DNA of 64,000 nucleotides. Origin: JBCDLI01 sp038745535. GTDB taxonomy: Bacteria > Pseudomonadota > Alphaproteobacteria > Rhizobiales > Rhizobiaceae. How positions within the stretch are numbered: the stretch's first letter is position 1; every line of letters starts with the position of its first letter. The notes below the pieces were generated by a model. The model did no database searches, was not told where the DNA came from, and worked only from the letters and a program-made list of their open reading frames with translations. Position numbers and translations under genes: made by a program. Of the stretch, positions 43,408 through 53,155 are shown one piece after another. Location of the stretch: assembly GCA_038745535.1 (NCBI GenBank), contig JBCDLI010000002.1:17348-81347 (forward strand), read 5' to 3'.

Positions 43408-45414
43408 ATGATCTCACGCGAAAAGCACGACCGCATGGCCAATGCCATACGTTTTCTATCCATGGACGCAGTACAGGCTGCAAATTCCGGGCACCCGGGC
43501 CTGCCTATGGGCGCTGCCGATATCGCTACGGTACTGTTCACGAAATTCATGAAGTTCGATCCGGCTGACCCGAAATGGGCGGATCGCGACCGGTTTATCC
43601 TGTCAGCAGGCCACGGCTCCATGCTGATGTATTCTCTTCTCTATCTGCTTGGCTACGAAGACATCACGATCGACGAGATCAAAAACTTCCGCCAGCTTGG
43701 TTCAAAAACCGCAGGCCACCCGGAATACGGTCACGCCGCCGGCATCGAGACGACCACAGGCCCGCTTGGCCAAGGCATAGCGAACGGCGTGGGCATGGCG
43801 ATTGCCGAGCGTAAGCTGCGCGATGAGTTCGGCGAAGACATCGTCGATCACAACACTTACGTCATCGTTGGCGACGGCTGTCTGATGGAAGGCATCAGCC
43901 AAGAAGCCATTGCGCTTGCAGGTCACCTGAAGCTGAACAAGCTGATTATGCTCTGGGACGACAACAACATCACTATCGACGGCGAAGTCTCGCTTTCAGA
44001 CTCCACCGATCAGCAAGCCCGCTTTGAAGCGTGCGGATGGTACACTCAGTCGATTGATGGGCACGACCCCGATGCGATTGCCGCTGCCATTGAGCGCGCA
44101 AAAGCAAATGATCGACCAACCATGATCGCCTGTAAGACGACCATCGGTTTCGGTTCGCCAAATCGCGCTGGTACATCAAAAGCACACGGCTCTCCGCTGG
44201 GCGACGAGGAAATCACCGAGACACGCAAAGCGCTCGGCTGGGAGCACGCTCCTTTTGAAGTGCCATCTGATATTTTGGACGATTGGCGCGTTGCGGGCCT
44301 CTCAGCCCGCAAGGAGTGCAAATCCTGGGAAGAGCGTTTGGCGGCAAAAGACAACACCCAACGTGGCGAGTTCGAGCGCCGTATGTGCGGTGACCTTCCC
44401 GTCGGCTTCGAGAATGCTATTCTTGATTACAAGCGCAAGCTGGCCGACGAACAGCCGAAGGTCGCCACGCGCAAAGCTTCGGAGATGGCACTTGAAGTGA
44501 TCAACGAAGCGCTGCCCGAAACGCTTGGCGGCTCTGCCGATCTGACCGGTTCCAACAACACAAAGACATCACAGACATCTCCGGTTACCCCTGACGATTT
44601 CTCGGGCCGTTACATGCACTACGGCATCCGAGAGCACGGCATGGCGGCTGCGATGAACGGTATTGCGCTACACGGTGGTCTCATTCCCTATGGCGGGACG
44701 TTTCTCGTGTTCACCGACTACGCACGACCGGCCATGCGCCTGTCATCGCTCATGGGCATCCGCGTCATCTACGTTATGACGCACGATTCCATCGGGCTTG
44801 GAGAAGATGGCCCAACCCACCAGCCGGTGGAACAAATCGCAGCGATGCGCGCGATCCCCAACCATCTCGTGTTTCGTCCTGCCGACGTGACAGAAACCGC
44901 CGAATGCTGGCAGGCAGCACTTGAGCAGGACAATGCGCCGTCCACGATTGCGCTAACCCGTCAGGGTTTACCCGCTGTTCGCACTGAATTCGAAGAAGCA
45001 AATCGATGTGCGAAAGGCGCCTACGAACTCAAAGCTGCGTCCGATGAAGCAGCGGTAACGATCTTTGCGTCCGGTTCAGAGGTGGAAATTGCGCTTGATG
45101 CCGCATCGAAGCTGGAAGCAAATGGACACCCGACCCGCGTTGTCTCCGTGCCCTGCTTTGAGCTGTTTGCCCAGCAGTCAGACGAATATCAAGACGAGAT
45201 GGTCGGCAATGCGTCGGTTAACATCGCCATCGAGGCCGGCGTTCGGCAAGGCTGGGACCGTTTTATCGGCTCCAAAGGCGTCTTCATCGGCATGGACGGA
45301 TTTGGCCTCTCGGCCCCCTATAAAGACCTCTACGATCACTTCGGCATCACAGCCGAAGCCGCGGTTGAGGCAGCCGAAGCCCGTCTTCACGAAAATGGAG
45401 CCACTCACTCGTAA
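43408..45414 (+). CDS. tkt: Transketolase
   Basis: The 668-residue thiamine-diphosphate enzyme has SGHPGLPMGAADIATVLF, the cofactor motif GDGCLMEGISQEA...WDDNNITIDG, and the pyrimidine-domain segments FLVFTDYARPAMRL and HDSIGLGEDGPTHQP. It links the pentose phosphate pathway to glycolysis and begins the tkt-gap-pgk-aldolase run on the plus strand. Confidence 0.97.
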   Translation: MISREKHDRMANAIRFLSMDAVQAANSGHPGLPMGAADIATVLFTKFMKFDPADPKWADRDRFILSAGHGSMLMYSLLYLLGYEDITIDEIKNFRQLGSKTAGHPEYGHAAGIETTTGPLGQGIANGVGMAIAERKLRDEFGEDIVDHNTYVIVGDGCLMEGISQEAIALAGHLKLNKLIMLWDDNNITIDGEVSLSDSTDQQARFEACGWYTQSIDGHDPDAIAAAIERAKANDRPTMIACKTTIGFGSPNRAGTSKAHGSPLGDEEITETRKALGWEHAPFEVPSDILDDWRVAGLSARKECKSWEERLAAKDNTQRGEFERRMCGDLPVGFENAILDYKRKLADEQPKVATRKASEMALEVINEALPETLGGSADLTGSNNTKTSQTSPVTPDDFSGRYMHYGIREHGMAAAMNGIALHGGLIPYGGTFLVFTDYARPAMRLSSLMGIRVIYVMTHDSIGLGEDGPTHQPVEQIAAMRAIPNHLVFRPADVTETAECWQAALEQDNAPSTIALTRQGLPAVRTEFEEANRCAKGAYELKAASDEAAVTIFASGSEVEIALDAASKLEANGHPTRVVSVPCFELFAQQSDEYQDEMVGNASVNIAIEAGVRQGWDRFIGSKGVFIGMDGFGLSAPYKDLYDHFGITAEAAVEAAEARLHENGATHS

Positions 45415-45561
45415 TTTAGAATGAGTTTGAACGTTATTTTCATTTGCCCGTTGAACCGCCAGCCTACGAGGGGCTAGGGCACGCACGGAATAGATTTAAG
45501 GCGCCGCGCCACCGTGCGACGCCGCAAAACGAAAAAGCATGAATACGATCGGAGGGATCAC

Positions 45562-46575
45562 GTGGCAGATAAAGTCAAAATAGCAATCAACGGTTTCGGA
45601 CGGATCGGTCGAAATGTCGTCCGTGCAATTTACGAGTCTGGCCGGGACGATATCGACATTGTCGCGATCAACGATCTGGGCCCGGTCGAGACCAACGCAC
45701 ACCTGATGCGTTACGATTCTGTCCACGGTAAGTTTCCGCAGGATGTGTCTGTTTCCGGCGACACGATTAGCGTTGGTTCAGAGAGCTTCAAAGTGCTCGC
45801 AGAACGTGATCCAGCCAAACTGCCATGGGGCAGCATGGGCGTTGACATCGTGATGGAATGCACGGGCATTTTCACAGCCAAAGAGAAAGCCTCGCTGCAT
45901 CTGGAAGCTGGCGCGAAGCGCGTTCTCGTCTCCGCTCCAGCTGCTGGTGCGGATAAAACAATCGTTTACGGCGTGAACCATGATGTACTGACGAGCGACG
46001 ATGTCGTCGTCTCGAACGCGTCGTGCACGACGAACTGTCTCTCGCCGGTTGCCAAAGTGCTCCACGATGCCATCGGCATCGAAAAGGGCATGATGACAAC
46101 GATCCACTCCTACACCGGTGACCAGCCGACGCTCGACACCATGCACGGCGATCTTTACCGCGCCCGCGCTGCAGCGATGTCGATGATTCCAACATCGACG
46201 GGTGCCGCAAAGGCCGTTGGCCTTGTGCTTCCAGAACTGAACGGCAAGCTCGACGGCTTTGCCATGCGCGTACCAACACCGAATGTTTCGGTTGTCGACT
46301 TGAAGTTCATTGCGAAGAAAGAAACGTCGGTCGAGGAAGTCAACGCGGCGATCAAAGCTGCCGCCGACGGGCCAATGAAGGGCATTCTAGGCTACACCGA
46401 AGACAAGCTTGTGTCGGTTGATTTCAACCACGATCCACATTCGTCGGTCTTCCATATGGACCAGACAAAGGTCATGGACGGCACGTTCGTTTCCATCCTG
46501 TCTTGGTATGACAATGAGTGGGGCTTCTCCAACCGCATGGCCGACACTGCCGTCGCCATGGCAAAGCTCATTTGA
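45562..46575 (+). CDS. gap: Glyceraldehyde-3-phosphate dehydrogenase
   Basis: The 337-residue enzyme has the NAD fold INGFGRIGRNVVRAI, the catalytic cysteine in SNASCTTNCLSPV (about residue 155), and the C-terminal segment SWYDNEWGFSNRM. I place the start at GTG 45562 because GGAGGGATCAC lies directly before it and VADKVKIAINGFG is the usual N terminus; an earlier frame to 45514 is basic and untypical. It lies 147 bases after tkt. Confidence 0.97.
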   Translation: MADKVKIAINGFGRIGRNVVRAIYESGRDDIDIVAINDLGPVETNAHLMRYDSVHGKFPQDVSVSGDTISVGSESFKVLAERDPAKLPWGSMGVDIVMECTGIFTAKEKASLHLEAGAKRVLVSAPAAGADKTIVYGVNHDVLTSDDVVVSNASCTTNCLSPVAKVLHDAIGIEKGMMTTIHSYTGDQPTLDTMHGDLYRARAAAMSMIPTSTGAAKAVGLVLPELNGKLDGFAMRVPTPNVSVVDLKFIAKKETSVEEVNAAIKAAADGPMKGILGYTEDKLVSVDFNHDPHSSVFHMDQTKVMDGTFVSILSWYDNEWGFSNRMADTAVAMAKLI

Positions 46576-47150
46576 GGCGACTGCGCTTTCAAACAATCAT
46601 AGCGGCGGGCCTGTTTCTGCTCGCCGCTTGCTCCACAACCGACTTAGAAGACCTGAATACGTTTCCCCCCTCGACAAACGAGTTCAGCGTTTCGTCCTCC
46701 CCAAATTACAATGCGAAACCTCTTTCGAGCGCGCGCTTCGACAAAGCGTTTAGCGTCACGTTTCAAAATCCATCCCTTCCGATTGTTGGCACCAATACCT
46801 TCAATTGCTCGGTCGGATTTACCGAGTTTTCGCAAAATGCGAACTTGAGCCGTGAAGCGGTGAACGCGAATACGCTGCGCCGGGATCGACGACGACTGCT
46901 CAGGCAGGTATTTCGTTCAGCCTTTGCCGTTCAGTCTTTCCGCATCATCGAGAAACAGGGTTTCAGCGGTTACAGGCTGACCGTCGATCCGCTCTTTGGT
47001 CCGGGCAATACAGATGTCCGCGGTGAGGTCGTAATCGTCGACACGACGCGCGGGCGCTTGGTTCAAAACTGCCTCACGCGCCGAAGCGCTTTTCCGTTGG
47101 CAGCAGAGCAGTTCTTTATTCTCTTCAACAGTCTCACCCTGCCGGAGTGA
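46572..47150 (+). CDS. Putative lipoprotein, unknown function
   Basis: The 192-residue protein has a basic start, a hydrophobic stretch, and the lipobox LLAAC followed by STTD. The mature part is rich in N, S, F and R and contains FNCSVGFTEFSQNANLSRE. I infer a TTG start at 46572, overlapping the gap stop (TTGA), because it gives a normal lipoprotein signal; no ribosome site is obvious. It is probably translated by coupling to gap. Confidence 0.65.
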   Translation: MRRLRFQTIIAAGLFLLAACSTTDLEDLNTFPPSTNEFSVSSSPNYNAKPLSSARFDKAFSVTFQNPSLPIVGTNTFNCSVGFTEFSQNANLSREAVNANTLRRDRRRLLRQVFRSAFAVQSFRIIEKQGFSGYRLTVDPLFGPGNTDVRGEVVIVDTTRGRLVQNCLTRRSAFPLAAEQFFILFNSLTLPE

Positions 47151-47275
47151 GCGCTGATGTTTAGTGTTTCTGGATGCTGACACAAATACGTTTCGATACT
47201 TTCGGTTGATAATCGAAGGTCGTGCCGTAGTGTTACGTTCCGAAACACCAGCAACCGAAATAGGAAATTTCGTCT

Positions 47276-48922
47276 ATGTCATTTGACAAAAAGAAGCCCG
47301 TTCACCCCGCCAGCCGAGCCTACGCAGCCGAAGTCGCCGAGGGTGGAATGTCCCGACGAGAATTCTTGAGCCGCGCAACTGCCCTCGGTGTTGGCGCTGC
47401 TGCGGCCTATGCGCTCATCGGCGCGAAAATCCCTAAAGCACGCGCAGCGACGCCGATGCAGGGCGGCATTCTTCGCATTGAAAGCGAAGTCCGTCCGCTG
47501 AAGGACCCGCGCACATTTGACTGGCCGCAAATGTCAAATTTCACACGCGGCTATCTGGAGTATCTTGTTGAATACAACCGCGACGGTACCATTCGCCCAA
47601 TGCTGTTGGAAAGCTGGGAAGTGAGCGACGATGCCACAGAATACACGCTCAATGTGCGCCGTGGTGTGAAGTGGAACAATGGCGATGACTTCACCGCTGA
47701 AGACGTGGCGTTCAACATCTCCCGCTGGTGCGAGCGCGATGTTGAAGGTAACTCAATGGCGGCCCGCTTTGACGCGATCATTGATCCCGACACCAACACT
47801 GCGCGCGAGGGCGCAATTGAAGTCGTCGACAGCCACACGGTGAAGCTGAACCTGCCGCGCGCCGACATCACGCTCATCGCTGGCATGTCGGACTACCCAG
47901 CGCAGATTGTGCACCAGAGCTTTAACGGCGATCCGCTTGCAGACCCAATCGGCACCGGACCTTACCTACCGGGTGAATACGAGGTGGGCACACGCAGCGT
48001 TTTGAATAAGAATACAGACCACGAATGGTGGGGCGAAGGCGCCTATCTCGATACCATCGAGTATATCGACTACGGCACTGAGCAGTCTGCAATCGTGTCC
48101 GCCGTTGAGTCCGAAGAAGTGGATATGATCTACGAAAGCCTCGGCGATTTCGTCGCCATCATGGACACGCTCGGCTGGGAAAAGACCGAAGCGGTCACTG
48201 CCAACACCGTGGTCATTCGTCCAAACCAGAACGCAGAAATCGACGGTCAAAAGCCTTACGCCGACGCCCGCGTGCGTCGTGCTCTGGCGCTTGCAGTGGA
48301 CAACGCGACCTGCTTGCAGCTTGGTTATGCCGGGCTCGGCACGCTTGGTGAAAACCACCATGTCTGCCCCATCCACCCCGAGTACGCTGAACTGGAACCT
48401 GTAGAACGCGACCCAGAAGCCGCTAAGGCGCTCATGGAAGAAGCGGGATTTGGCGATTTCGAGCACGAGCTCATTTCCATCGACGACAGCTGGCGTAAGC
48501 CGACCTGCGACGCCGTTGCAGCGCAATTGAGAGACGCAGGAATCAACGTGAAGCGAACGGTCCTGCCGGGATCCACATTCTGGAACGACTGGGCAAAGTA
48601 CCCCTACAGCGCCACCGACTGGGCCCAGCGCCCTCTTGGCGTGCAGGTGCTCTCACTCGCCTATCGTTCGGGCGAAGCCTGGAACGAGGCAGGTTTTGCC
48701 AATGAGGAATTTGACCAGCTTCTGAACGAAGCAATGGCCGTTCCCGATGCAGATGAGCGACGAAAGCTCATGACGCGCATCCAAACGATCATGCGGGATG
48801 AAGGCGTGATTGTTCAGCCCTACTGGCGCTCAACCTATCGCCACAACAAGCCGGGCCTAATCGGTGCAGAACAGCACCCGACATTTGAGATCCACGTCTA
48901 CAAACTCGGCTGGTCTGCTTAA
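47276..48922 (+). CDS. Tat-exported ABC peptide-type substrate-binding protein
   Basis: The 548-residue protein has a twin-arginine signal (MSRREFLSRATALGVG, about residues 25-40) and a family 5 solute-binding domain (TEYTLNVRRGVKWNNGDDF, DPIGTGPYLPGEY, YADARVRRALALAVD). This is the DppA/OppA class for peptides, nickel or other ligands. No permease or ATPase gene adjoins it. An intrinsic terminator follows, so it is a single-gene unit. Confidence 0.92.
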   Translation: MSFDKKKPVHPASRAYAAEVAEGGMSRREFLSRATALGVGAAAAYALIGAKIPKARAATPMQGGILRIESEVRPLKDPRTFDWPQMSNFTRGYLEYLVEYNRDGTIRPMLLESWEVSDDATEYTLNVRRGVKWNNGDDFTAEDVAFNISRWCERDVEGNSMAARFDAIIDPDTNTAREGAIEVVDSHTVKLNLPRADITLIAGMSDYPAQIVHQSFNGDPLADPIGTGPYLPGEYEVGTRSVLNKNTDHEWWGEGAYLDTIEYIDYGTEQSAIVSAVESEEVDMIYESLGDFVAIMDTLGWEKTEAVTANTVVIRPNQNAEIDGQKPYADARVRRALALAVDNATCLQLGYAGLGTLGENHHVCPIHPEYAELEPVERDPEAAKALMEEAGFGDFEHELISIDDSWRKPTCDAVAAQLRDAGINVKRTVLPGSTFWNDWAKYPYSATDWAQRPLGVQVLSLAYRSGEAWNEAGFANEEFDQLLNEAMAVPDADERRKLMTRIQTIMRDEGVIVQPYWRSTYRHNKPGLIGAEQHPTFEIHVYKLGWSA

Positions 48923-48939
48923 GCCCATAATATAAAACG

Positions 48940-48968
48940 CGGTCGCCCATCTTGGGCGACCGTTTCTT
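48940..48968 (+). terminator. Intrinsic terminator after the peptide-binding protein gene
   Basis: CGGTCGCCCA and TGGGCGACCG form a perfect 10-bp stem with a three-base loop, followed by TTTCTT, 17 bases after the stop. Confidence 0.88.
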
Positions 48969-49048
48969 GCACTGCGGGTCAACCCTCTTCGGGAAACGCG
49001 CAGTGACGGATTGGTGATATCGCTCCGCCAAAGATCGGAGCCGTCGCC

Positions 49049-49535
49049 ATGAAAGTCATCACCGAACGCCCTATCGTATTCGCCATTGCCGCCTATTGGT
49101 GCATGTTCTGGCTACTCAATGCGCTCGACAAGATTTTCGCCCGCGTCAATTTCGGGGCCATTACTTGGTACGGCAATCACCGCGTTGAGAAACTCACGAT
49201 GTACTTCGAGCGCCTTGGCTGGGGAGCCGAATGGGTCGAGGTAACGCTTATGTTCGCCTTAGCTGTTGAAGCAGCAGTCGCGGGCGTGCTTGCTTGGGCA
49301 ATCATCGCGATGTTCAAACAGGCTGCCGGTGCAATCCGCAGGTTCGATAGCGCCATTGCGATTTCAATTCTGGTGTTCTTCGGCTTTGCTGTCTTCGACG
49401 TCGTCGTCGGTGACCGCGCCGAACTGCTTGAACACTCCCTCCACCTATGTCGGCGTCCTCCTCGTCTCTTATCTGGCAGCGGCAGCCGAAGGCGTTTTCC
49501 ACCACCTCCGAGAGTCGCAGCCCGTCATCGAGTGA
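49049..49535 (+). pseudogene. Four-helix membrane protein with a one-base frameshift
   Basis: From ATG 49049 the first 130 codons encode membrane segments (IVFAIAAYWCMFWLLNALDK; VEVTLMFALAVEAAVAGVL; AIAISILVFFGFAVFDVVV). Near 49436 the frame turns into arginine- and proline-rich nonsense that runs to 49633. In the +1 frame the sequence continues naturally as TYVGVLLVSYLAAAAEG and stops at 49535. Removing one C from the CCC at about 49436-49438 would give LLEHSSTYVGVLL and one protein of about 161 residues. Sequencing error or true mutation cannot be told apart here. The family is unknown. Confidence 0.75.
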
Positions 49536-49629
49536 ATTCACCGTGGTGTGATTTTTTCACGCTACCGATACGTCAAGTTTTGCGATATTCGTTCTGCGGG
49601 GCGAGAAAAATTGATCGAGTGGAACGGGC

Positions 49630-50259
49630 ATGAAGATTTCCAAATTGAAGGCGCTTGTCGCGTCACTTGCTGCTTTCGCGCTTAGCGGATGCGTGAGCAC
49701 ACAAGAGGTCAACACAAACGTACAGTCGAAGTGGATCGGACAGCCGTCTGACCTGTTTTTTGCGACGCACGGCGTTCCGCTCACAGAGTTCGCGCTTGAC
49801 AACGGCGGAAAGAGTTACACGTGGCGTGGCGGTGTAACGACTGTCACGACCCCTGCGCAGTATGCGCCGATCCAGCAGCCGACAACTCCCACATCAGCTG
49901 CAAACCAACCGACAACGGTAAACAATGGCGGTTTTGCCAGATCAACAACCCGCACCACGACGACTGTGAGCGGTCCAAACGCAAACACCACGGTCACCAC
50001 GACCGAGCGAACAAGCAGCGGTTTCAGTGTAAATCCGCCAACAGCCAACAACACTACGATCAACATCAACACAGGGCCAAATCAGGCACCTCCCGGACAA
50101 CGCTTGGTGCGTCCAGCGCAAACGCGCAGCTTGTCGTGTGAGGCGGTCATTACGGTGAATTCGGAGGGTACAATCGTGAACTTCAACATCACCAAAGACA
50201 CCGGAAGCGTGGGCTTGTCCGGTTCGCGTTGCAATGAGGTTCTCACGCCAACGGCGTGA
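49630..50259 (+). CDS. Putative lipoprotein with threonine-rich linker
   Basis: The 209-residue protein has a lipoprotein signal with lipobox LSGC (about residues 18-21). A short globular part (SKWIGQPSDLFFATHGVPLT and KSYTWRGG) follows, then a long T/N/P/Q-rich linker (about residues 78-150), and a C-terminal part with two cysteines (LSCEAVITVNSEGTIVNF; SRCNEV). The GQP-F-THG-P pattern is seen in small outer-membrane lipoproteins of other Proteobacteria, but I assign no function. Confidence 0.8.
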   Translation: MKISKLKALVASLAAFALSGCVSTQEVNTNVQSKWIGQPSDLFFATHGVPLTEFALDNGGKSYTWRGGVTTVTTPAQYAPIQQPTTPTSAANQPTTVNNGGFARSTTRTTTTVSGPNANTTVTTTERTSSGFSVNPPTANNTTININTGPNQAPPGQRLVRPAQTRSLSCEAVITVNSEGTIVNFNITKDTGSVGLSGSRCNEVLTPTA

Positions 50260-50306
50260 GTTGGTAGACCGTTGACGAGCCGACCAGCTGCCGCCACCTT
50301 CACTCC

Positions 50307-50486
50307 ATGGAATCAGGCCTGCTCGTTTTTACCGGAATTGGCTTTGCGATCATCGTGTTTGCGTTGATCGTATCTCGCCTGATGCGCAAAACGCTTCATA
50401 GAGAGATGCCGGGCGAAGATATACGGCAGACCGAGTTTTTAGCTGCGCACGAAGCCAAGGAACGTGACCTAAGCGGTGACCTGTGA
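50307..50486 (+). CDS. Possible 59-residue single-pass membrane protein
   Basis: An ATG at 50307 opens a 59-codon frame with an N-terminal helix (LLVFTGIGFAIIVFALIVSRL) followed by positive residues (RLMRKTLHR) and an acidic, helical tail (EFLAAHEAKERDLSGDL). The topology is sensible for a small membrane protein, but no ribosome site is evident. It lies between the lipoprotein gene and pgk. Confidence 0.45.
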   Translation: MESGLLVFTGIGFAIIVFALIVSRLMRKTLHREMPGEDIRQTEFLAAHEAKERDLSGDL

Positions 50487-50618
50487 GACCCTTAGGAAGC
50501 GCGCCTAGGTCATATGTCCAAGCAGTGATCGCATAAATTCAACAGCTTTAGAATTGACCGACCCCCGTGTTGCGATAAACGACGAGCACGCAACGCACTA
50601 CAGAGGGGCATCAAATCC

Positions 50619-51812
50619 ATGGCATTCAAAACACTGGATGATCTGCCCGAAAAAATTTCCGGCAAACGCGTGCTGGTTCGCGTGGACCTGAACGTGCCCA
50701 TGAAAGACGGCATGGTCACCGACGCGACCCGCATTGAGCGTATCGCACCGACAATTTCGGAACTCACCGAGCGCTGCGCCAAGGTCATTTTGCTTGCGCA
50801 CTTTGGTCGACCGAAAGGGCAACGGGTCGACGACATGAGCCTGCGCCCGGTCGCACGCGCGGTCGAGGAAGAACTTGACTATCGCGTCGAGTTTACCGCC
50901 GACTGCATCGGTCCCGATGCCACATCCGCGATCAATGATATGGAACCGGGCGATGTGATGCTATTGGAGAACACGCGCTTCCACGCAGGCGAAGAGAAAA
51001 ACGACGCAGACTTCGCAAAAGCGCTCGCTGCCAATGGCGACATCTACGTCAACGACGCATTTTCAGCAGCCCACCGCGCTCATGGTTCAACAGAAGGTAT
51101 TGCGAAATTGCTGCCCGCCTTCGCAGGTCGGACCATGCAAGCCGAATTGGAGGCGTTGGACAAAGCGCTTGGCAAACCCTCCCGTCCTGTCGTCGCGATT
51201 GTTGGCGGGGCAAAGGTCTCGACCAAAATCGATCTTCTTCAAAACTTGGTGTCCAAGGTGGATGCCCTTGTCATCGGTGGCGGTATGGCGAACACATTTT
51301 TGGCCGCAAAGGGCCTCGACGTTGGCAAATCACTCTGTGAACACGACCTCGCGGACACGGCCCGAGCAATTCTTGCTGAGGCCGACAAAACCGGTTGCGA
51401 CATCGTCTTGCCTGTCGATGGAGTGGTGGCGAAAAAATTTGAAGCCAATGCCCCTTCCAAGATCGCTTCCGTAAGCGCAATTCCTGAAAATGGAATGATC
51501 CTCGACGTGGGCCCGGAAAGCATCGAGCGGGTCAATGCCTGGATCGAAAAGGCCCGAACGCTCGTTTGGAATGGTCCCATGGGCGCCTTCGAAATCGCGC
51601 CCTTTGATGTGGCCACGGTTGCGTCGGCGAAATTTGCCGCGAGGCGCACCTCGGATGGTCAGCTTACCTCTGTGGCCGGCGGTGGCGACACGGTCGCAGC
51701 GCTCAACCATGCAGGCGTTGGCGACCAATTCACCTACGTTTCAACGGCCGGCGGCGCATTTCTGGAGTGGATGGAAGGCAAAGAACTTCCCGGCGTCGTC
51801 GCGTTGGGATGA
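50619..51812 (+). CDS. pgk: Phosphoglycerate kinase
   Basis: The 397-residue enzyme opens with KRVLVRVDLNVPMKDG. It has LLAHFGRPKG, the hinge and nucleotide segments IVGGAKVSTKIDLL and WNGPMGAFE, and the ATP-loop GGGDTVAAL. It makes ATP from 1,3-bisphosphoglycerate, the step after Gap. It belongs to the glycolysis group of this window. Confidence 0.97.
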   Translation: MAFKTLDDLPEKISGKRVLVRVDLNVPMKDGMVTDATRIERIAPTISELTERCAKVILLAHFGRPKGQRVDDMSLRPVARAVEEELDYRVEFTADCIGPDATSAINDMEPGDVMLLENTRFHAGEEKNDADFAKALAANGDIYVNDAFSAAHRAHGSTEGIAKLLPAFAGRTMQAELEALDKALGKPSRPVVAIVGGAKVSTKIDLLQNLVSKVDALVIGGGMANTFLAAKGLDVGKSLCEHDLADTARAILAEADKTGCDIVLPVDGVVAKKFEANAPSKIASVSAIPENGMILDVGPESIERVNAWIEKARTLVWNGPMGAFEIAPFDVATVASAKFAARRTSDGQLTSVAGGGDTVAALNHAGVGDQFTYVSTAGGAFLEWMEGKELPGVVALG

Positions 51813-51818
51813 TGCTCT

Positions 51819-52451
51819 TCAGACTTTACGGAAAGTGATTACCCAGCCTTTCAGGTCAACGCCCGGTAGATGGTCACCGATCTCGTCCTGTCTGTCCACG
51901 ATTTTTCCTTGGGCGGCCAACGCCTCCAGCTTGGCAGGCACTGAGCCCTCCTCGTAGAAATGATTGTTCATCCCGATGATGATCGGCGCTTCGGTCTTCG
52001 CAACCCGCAGCACATCATCAAGCGCGTCGGCCATCACATGGCCAAATGAGAACACGCCGACAAGCGCGACCGCGTCGTAGGTGCTACTGGTACAATCCAT
52101 CGGCGGAGCATTGAGGTCGGCTTCAAACAATCGCCGATAAACGCCCGCCTCCTTTGCCTTGGCGAGCATACCAGTAGAGTAGTCACACCCGTCGATAGTG
52201 GTGAACCCCTCCGGATGTAAGGCCATGCCCGAAAGCCCGGATCCGCAACCAACGTCGAGCACAGAAACGGTCGAATTAGGGTCAATCATTTTCCGAAGGG
52301 CTTCTGCCACTCGACGTGGTGTCTGATATTCGTTCTCGCTAAGCTCAGCGTCGTAGACCTCAGCCCACTCATTGTAGAGTGCCCGCGTCTCGTCACCGTC
52401 CTTCATTTCATACACTTTACCGAGATAGCGCTTGGGTTCATTCTCCGCCAT
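51819..52451 (-). CDS. Class I SAM-dependent methyltransferase
   Basis: The 210-residue protein has motif I VLDVGCGSGLSGMAL (about residue 70), motif II-like TIDGCDYSTGML, and the post-I region YDAVALVGVFSFGHV. It begins with YNEWAEVYDAELSENEY, typical of small-molecule methyltransferases of this class. It is convergent with pgk, the stops six bases apart. Substrate not readable. Confidence 0.9.
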   Translation of the reverse strand: MAENEPKRYLGKVYEMKDGDETRALYNEWAEVYDAELSENEYQTPRRVAEALRKMIDPNSTVSVLDVGCGSGLSGMALHPEGFTTIDGCDYSTGMLAKAKEAGVYRRLFEADLNAPPMDCTSSTYDAVALVGVFSFGHVMADALDDVLRVAKTEAPIIIGMNNHFYEEGSVPAKLEALAAQGKIVDRQDEIGDHLPGVDLKGWVITFRKV

Positions 52452-52527
52452 GATTGGGGCATTGGTCCTTTCCGGTTTCGTTCTACTGGAAGCTAAACAT
52501 GTCTCGACAGATTAATTGAGGGTCAAG

Positions 52528-53124
52528 ATGAAAACACTGGCAGGCATTTGTCTTCTTGCAACGCTTCCACTTTGCCAGATCAATCCGTCGTTTGCAGAAG
52601 AGTGCGGGGCCATAATCCGCACGATAATGACGGACTTCTCGACAGGTCGTCCGGCCGTGAAGCATCAAAGCACGACGATCTTCGGCGGGCAGGAAACCAA
52701 GAACACGAGCTTCTCAACGGGCTTCAATGAGCTTTTGGGGCTCGGCGCTGATGGAAAACCGCAGACGCTTTTCCATGATGGCGCTTTTTACATGACCGAA
52801 GACGGTGGTGCTTCATGGGGTTTAGCGCGGAAGTATACAGACGAAGAGCGTCAGAAATTGAGACAAGACGCGACCACACAAGTCGACAATGCCACCGGCT
52901 TTCGCTGTGAAATGAACCGGAATCTCGATGGTAAGGCTGTTCATTACCTCGCAGCTGACTACACACTTACGTCCACCGGCGGTGCGGTAACAAGCGAGTT
53001 TTGGGTAGGGGTGGCGGATATGTTCGTTTGGAAAACGCGTAATGTGTTTGACATGAACGGAAGCGAAATGATCGTCGAACAAGTGTCAGAGCCTGCACCG
53101 AATTTCGTACTGCCTACACCGTAA
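52528..53124 (+). CDS. Secreted protein of unknown function
   Basis: The 198-residue protein has a signal peptide (MKTLAGICLLATLPLCQINP, cleavage probably at SFA/EE) and a beta-rich mature part. Cysteines occur at mature residues near the start (EECGA) and in GFRCEMNRN, possibly forming a disulfide. ATG 52528 follows GAGGGTCAAG. No family recognised. Confidence 0.78.
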   Translation: MKTLAGICLLATLPLCQINPSFAEECGAIIRTIMTDFSTGRPAVKHQSTTIFGGQETKNTSFSTGFNELLGLGADGKPQTLFHDGAFYMTEDGGASWGLARKYTDEERQKLRQDATTQVDNATGFRCEMNRNLDGKAVHYLAADYTLTSTGGAVTSEFWVGVADMFVWKTRNVFDMNGSEMIVEQVSEPAPNFVLPTP

Positions 53125-53155
53125 CTGAAGCTTGAGGCCTTAGCTTTGGGAATAG

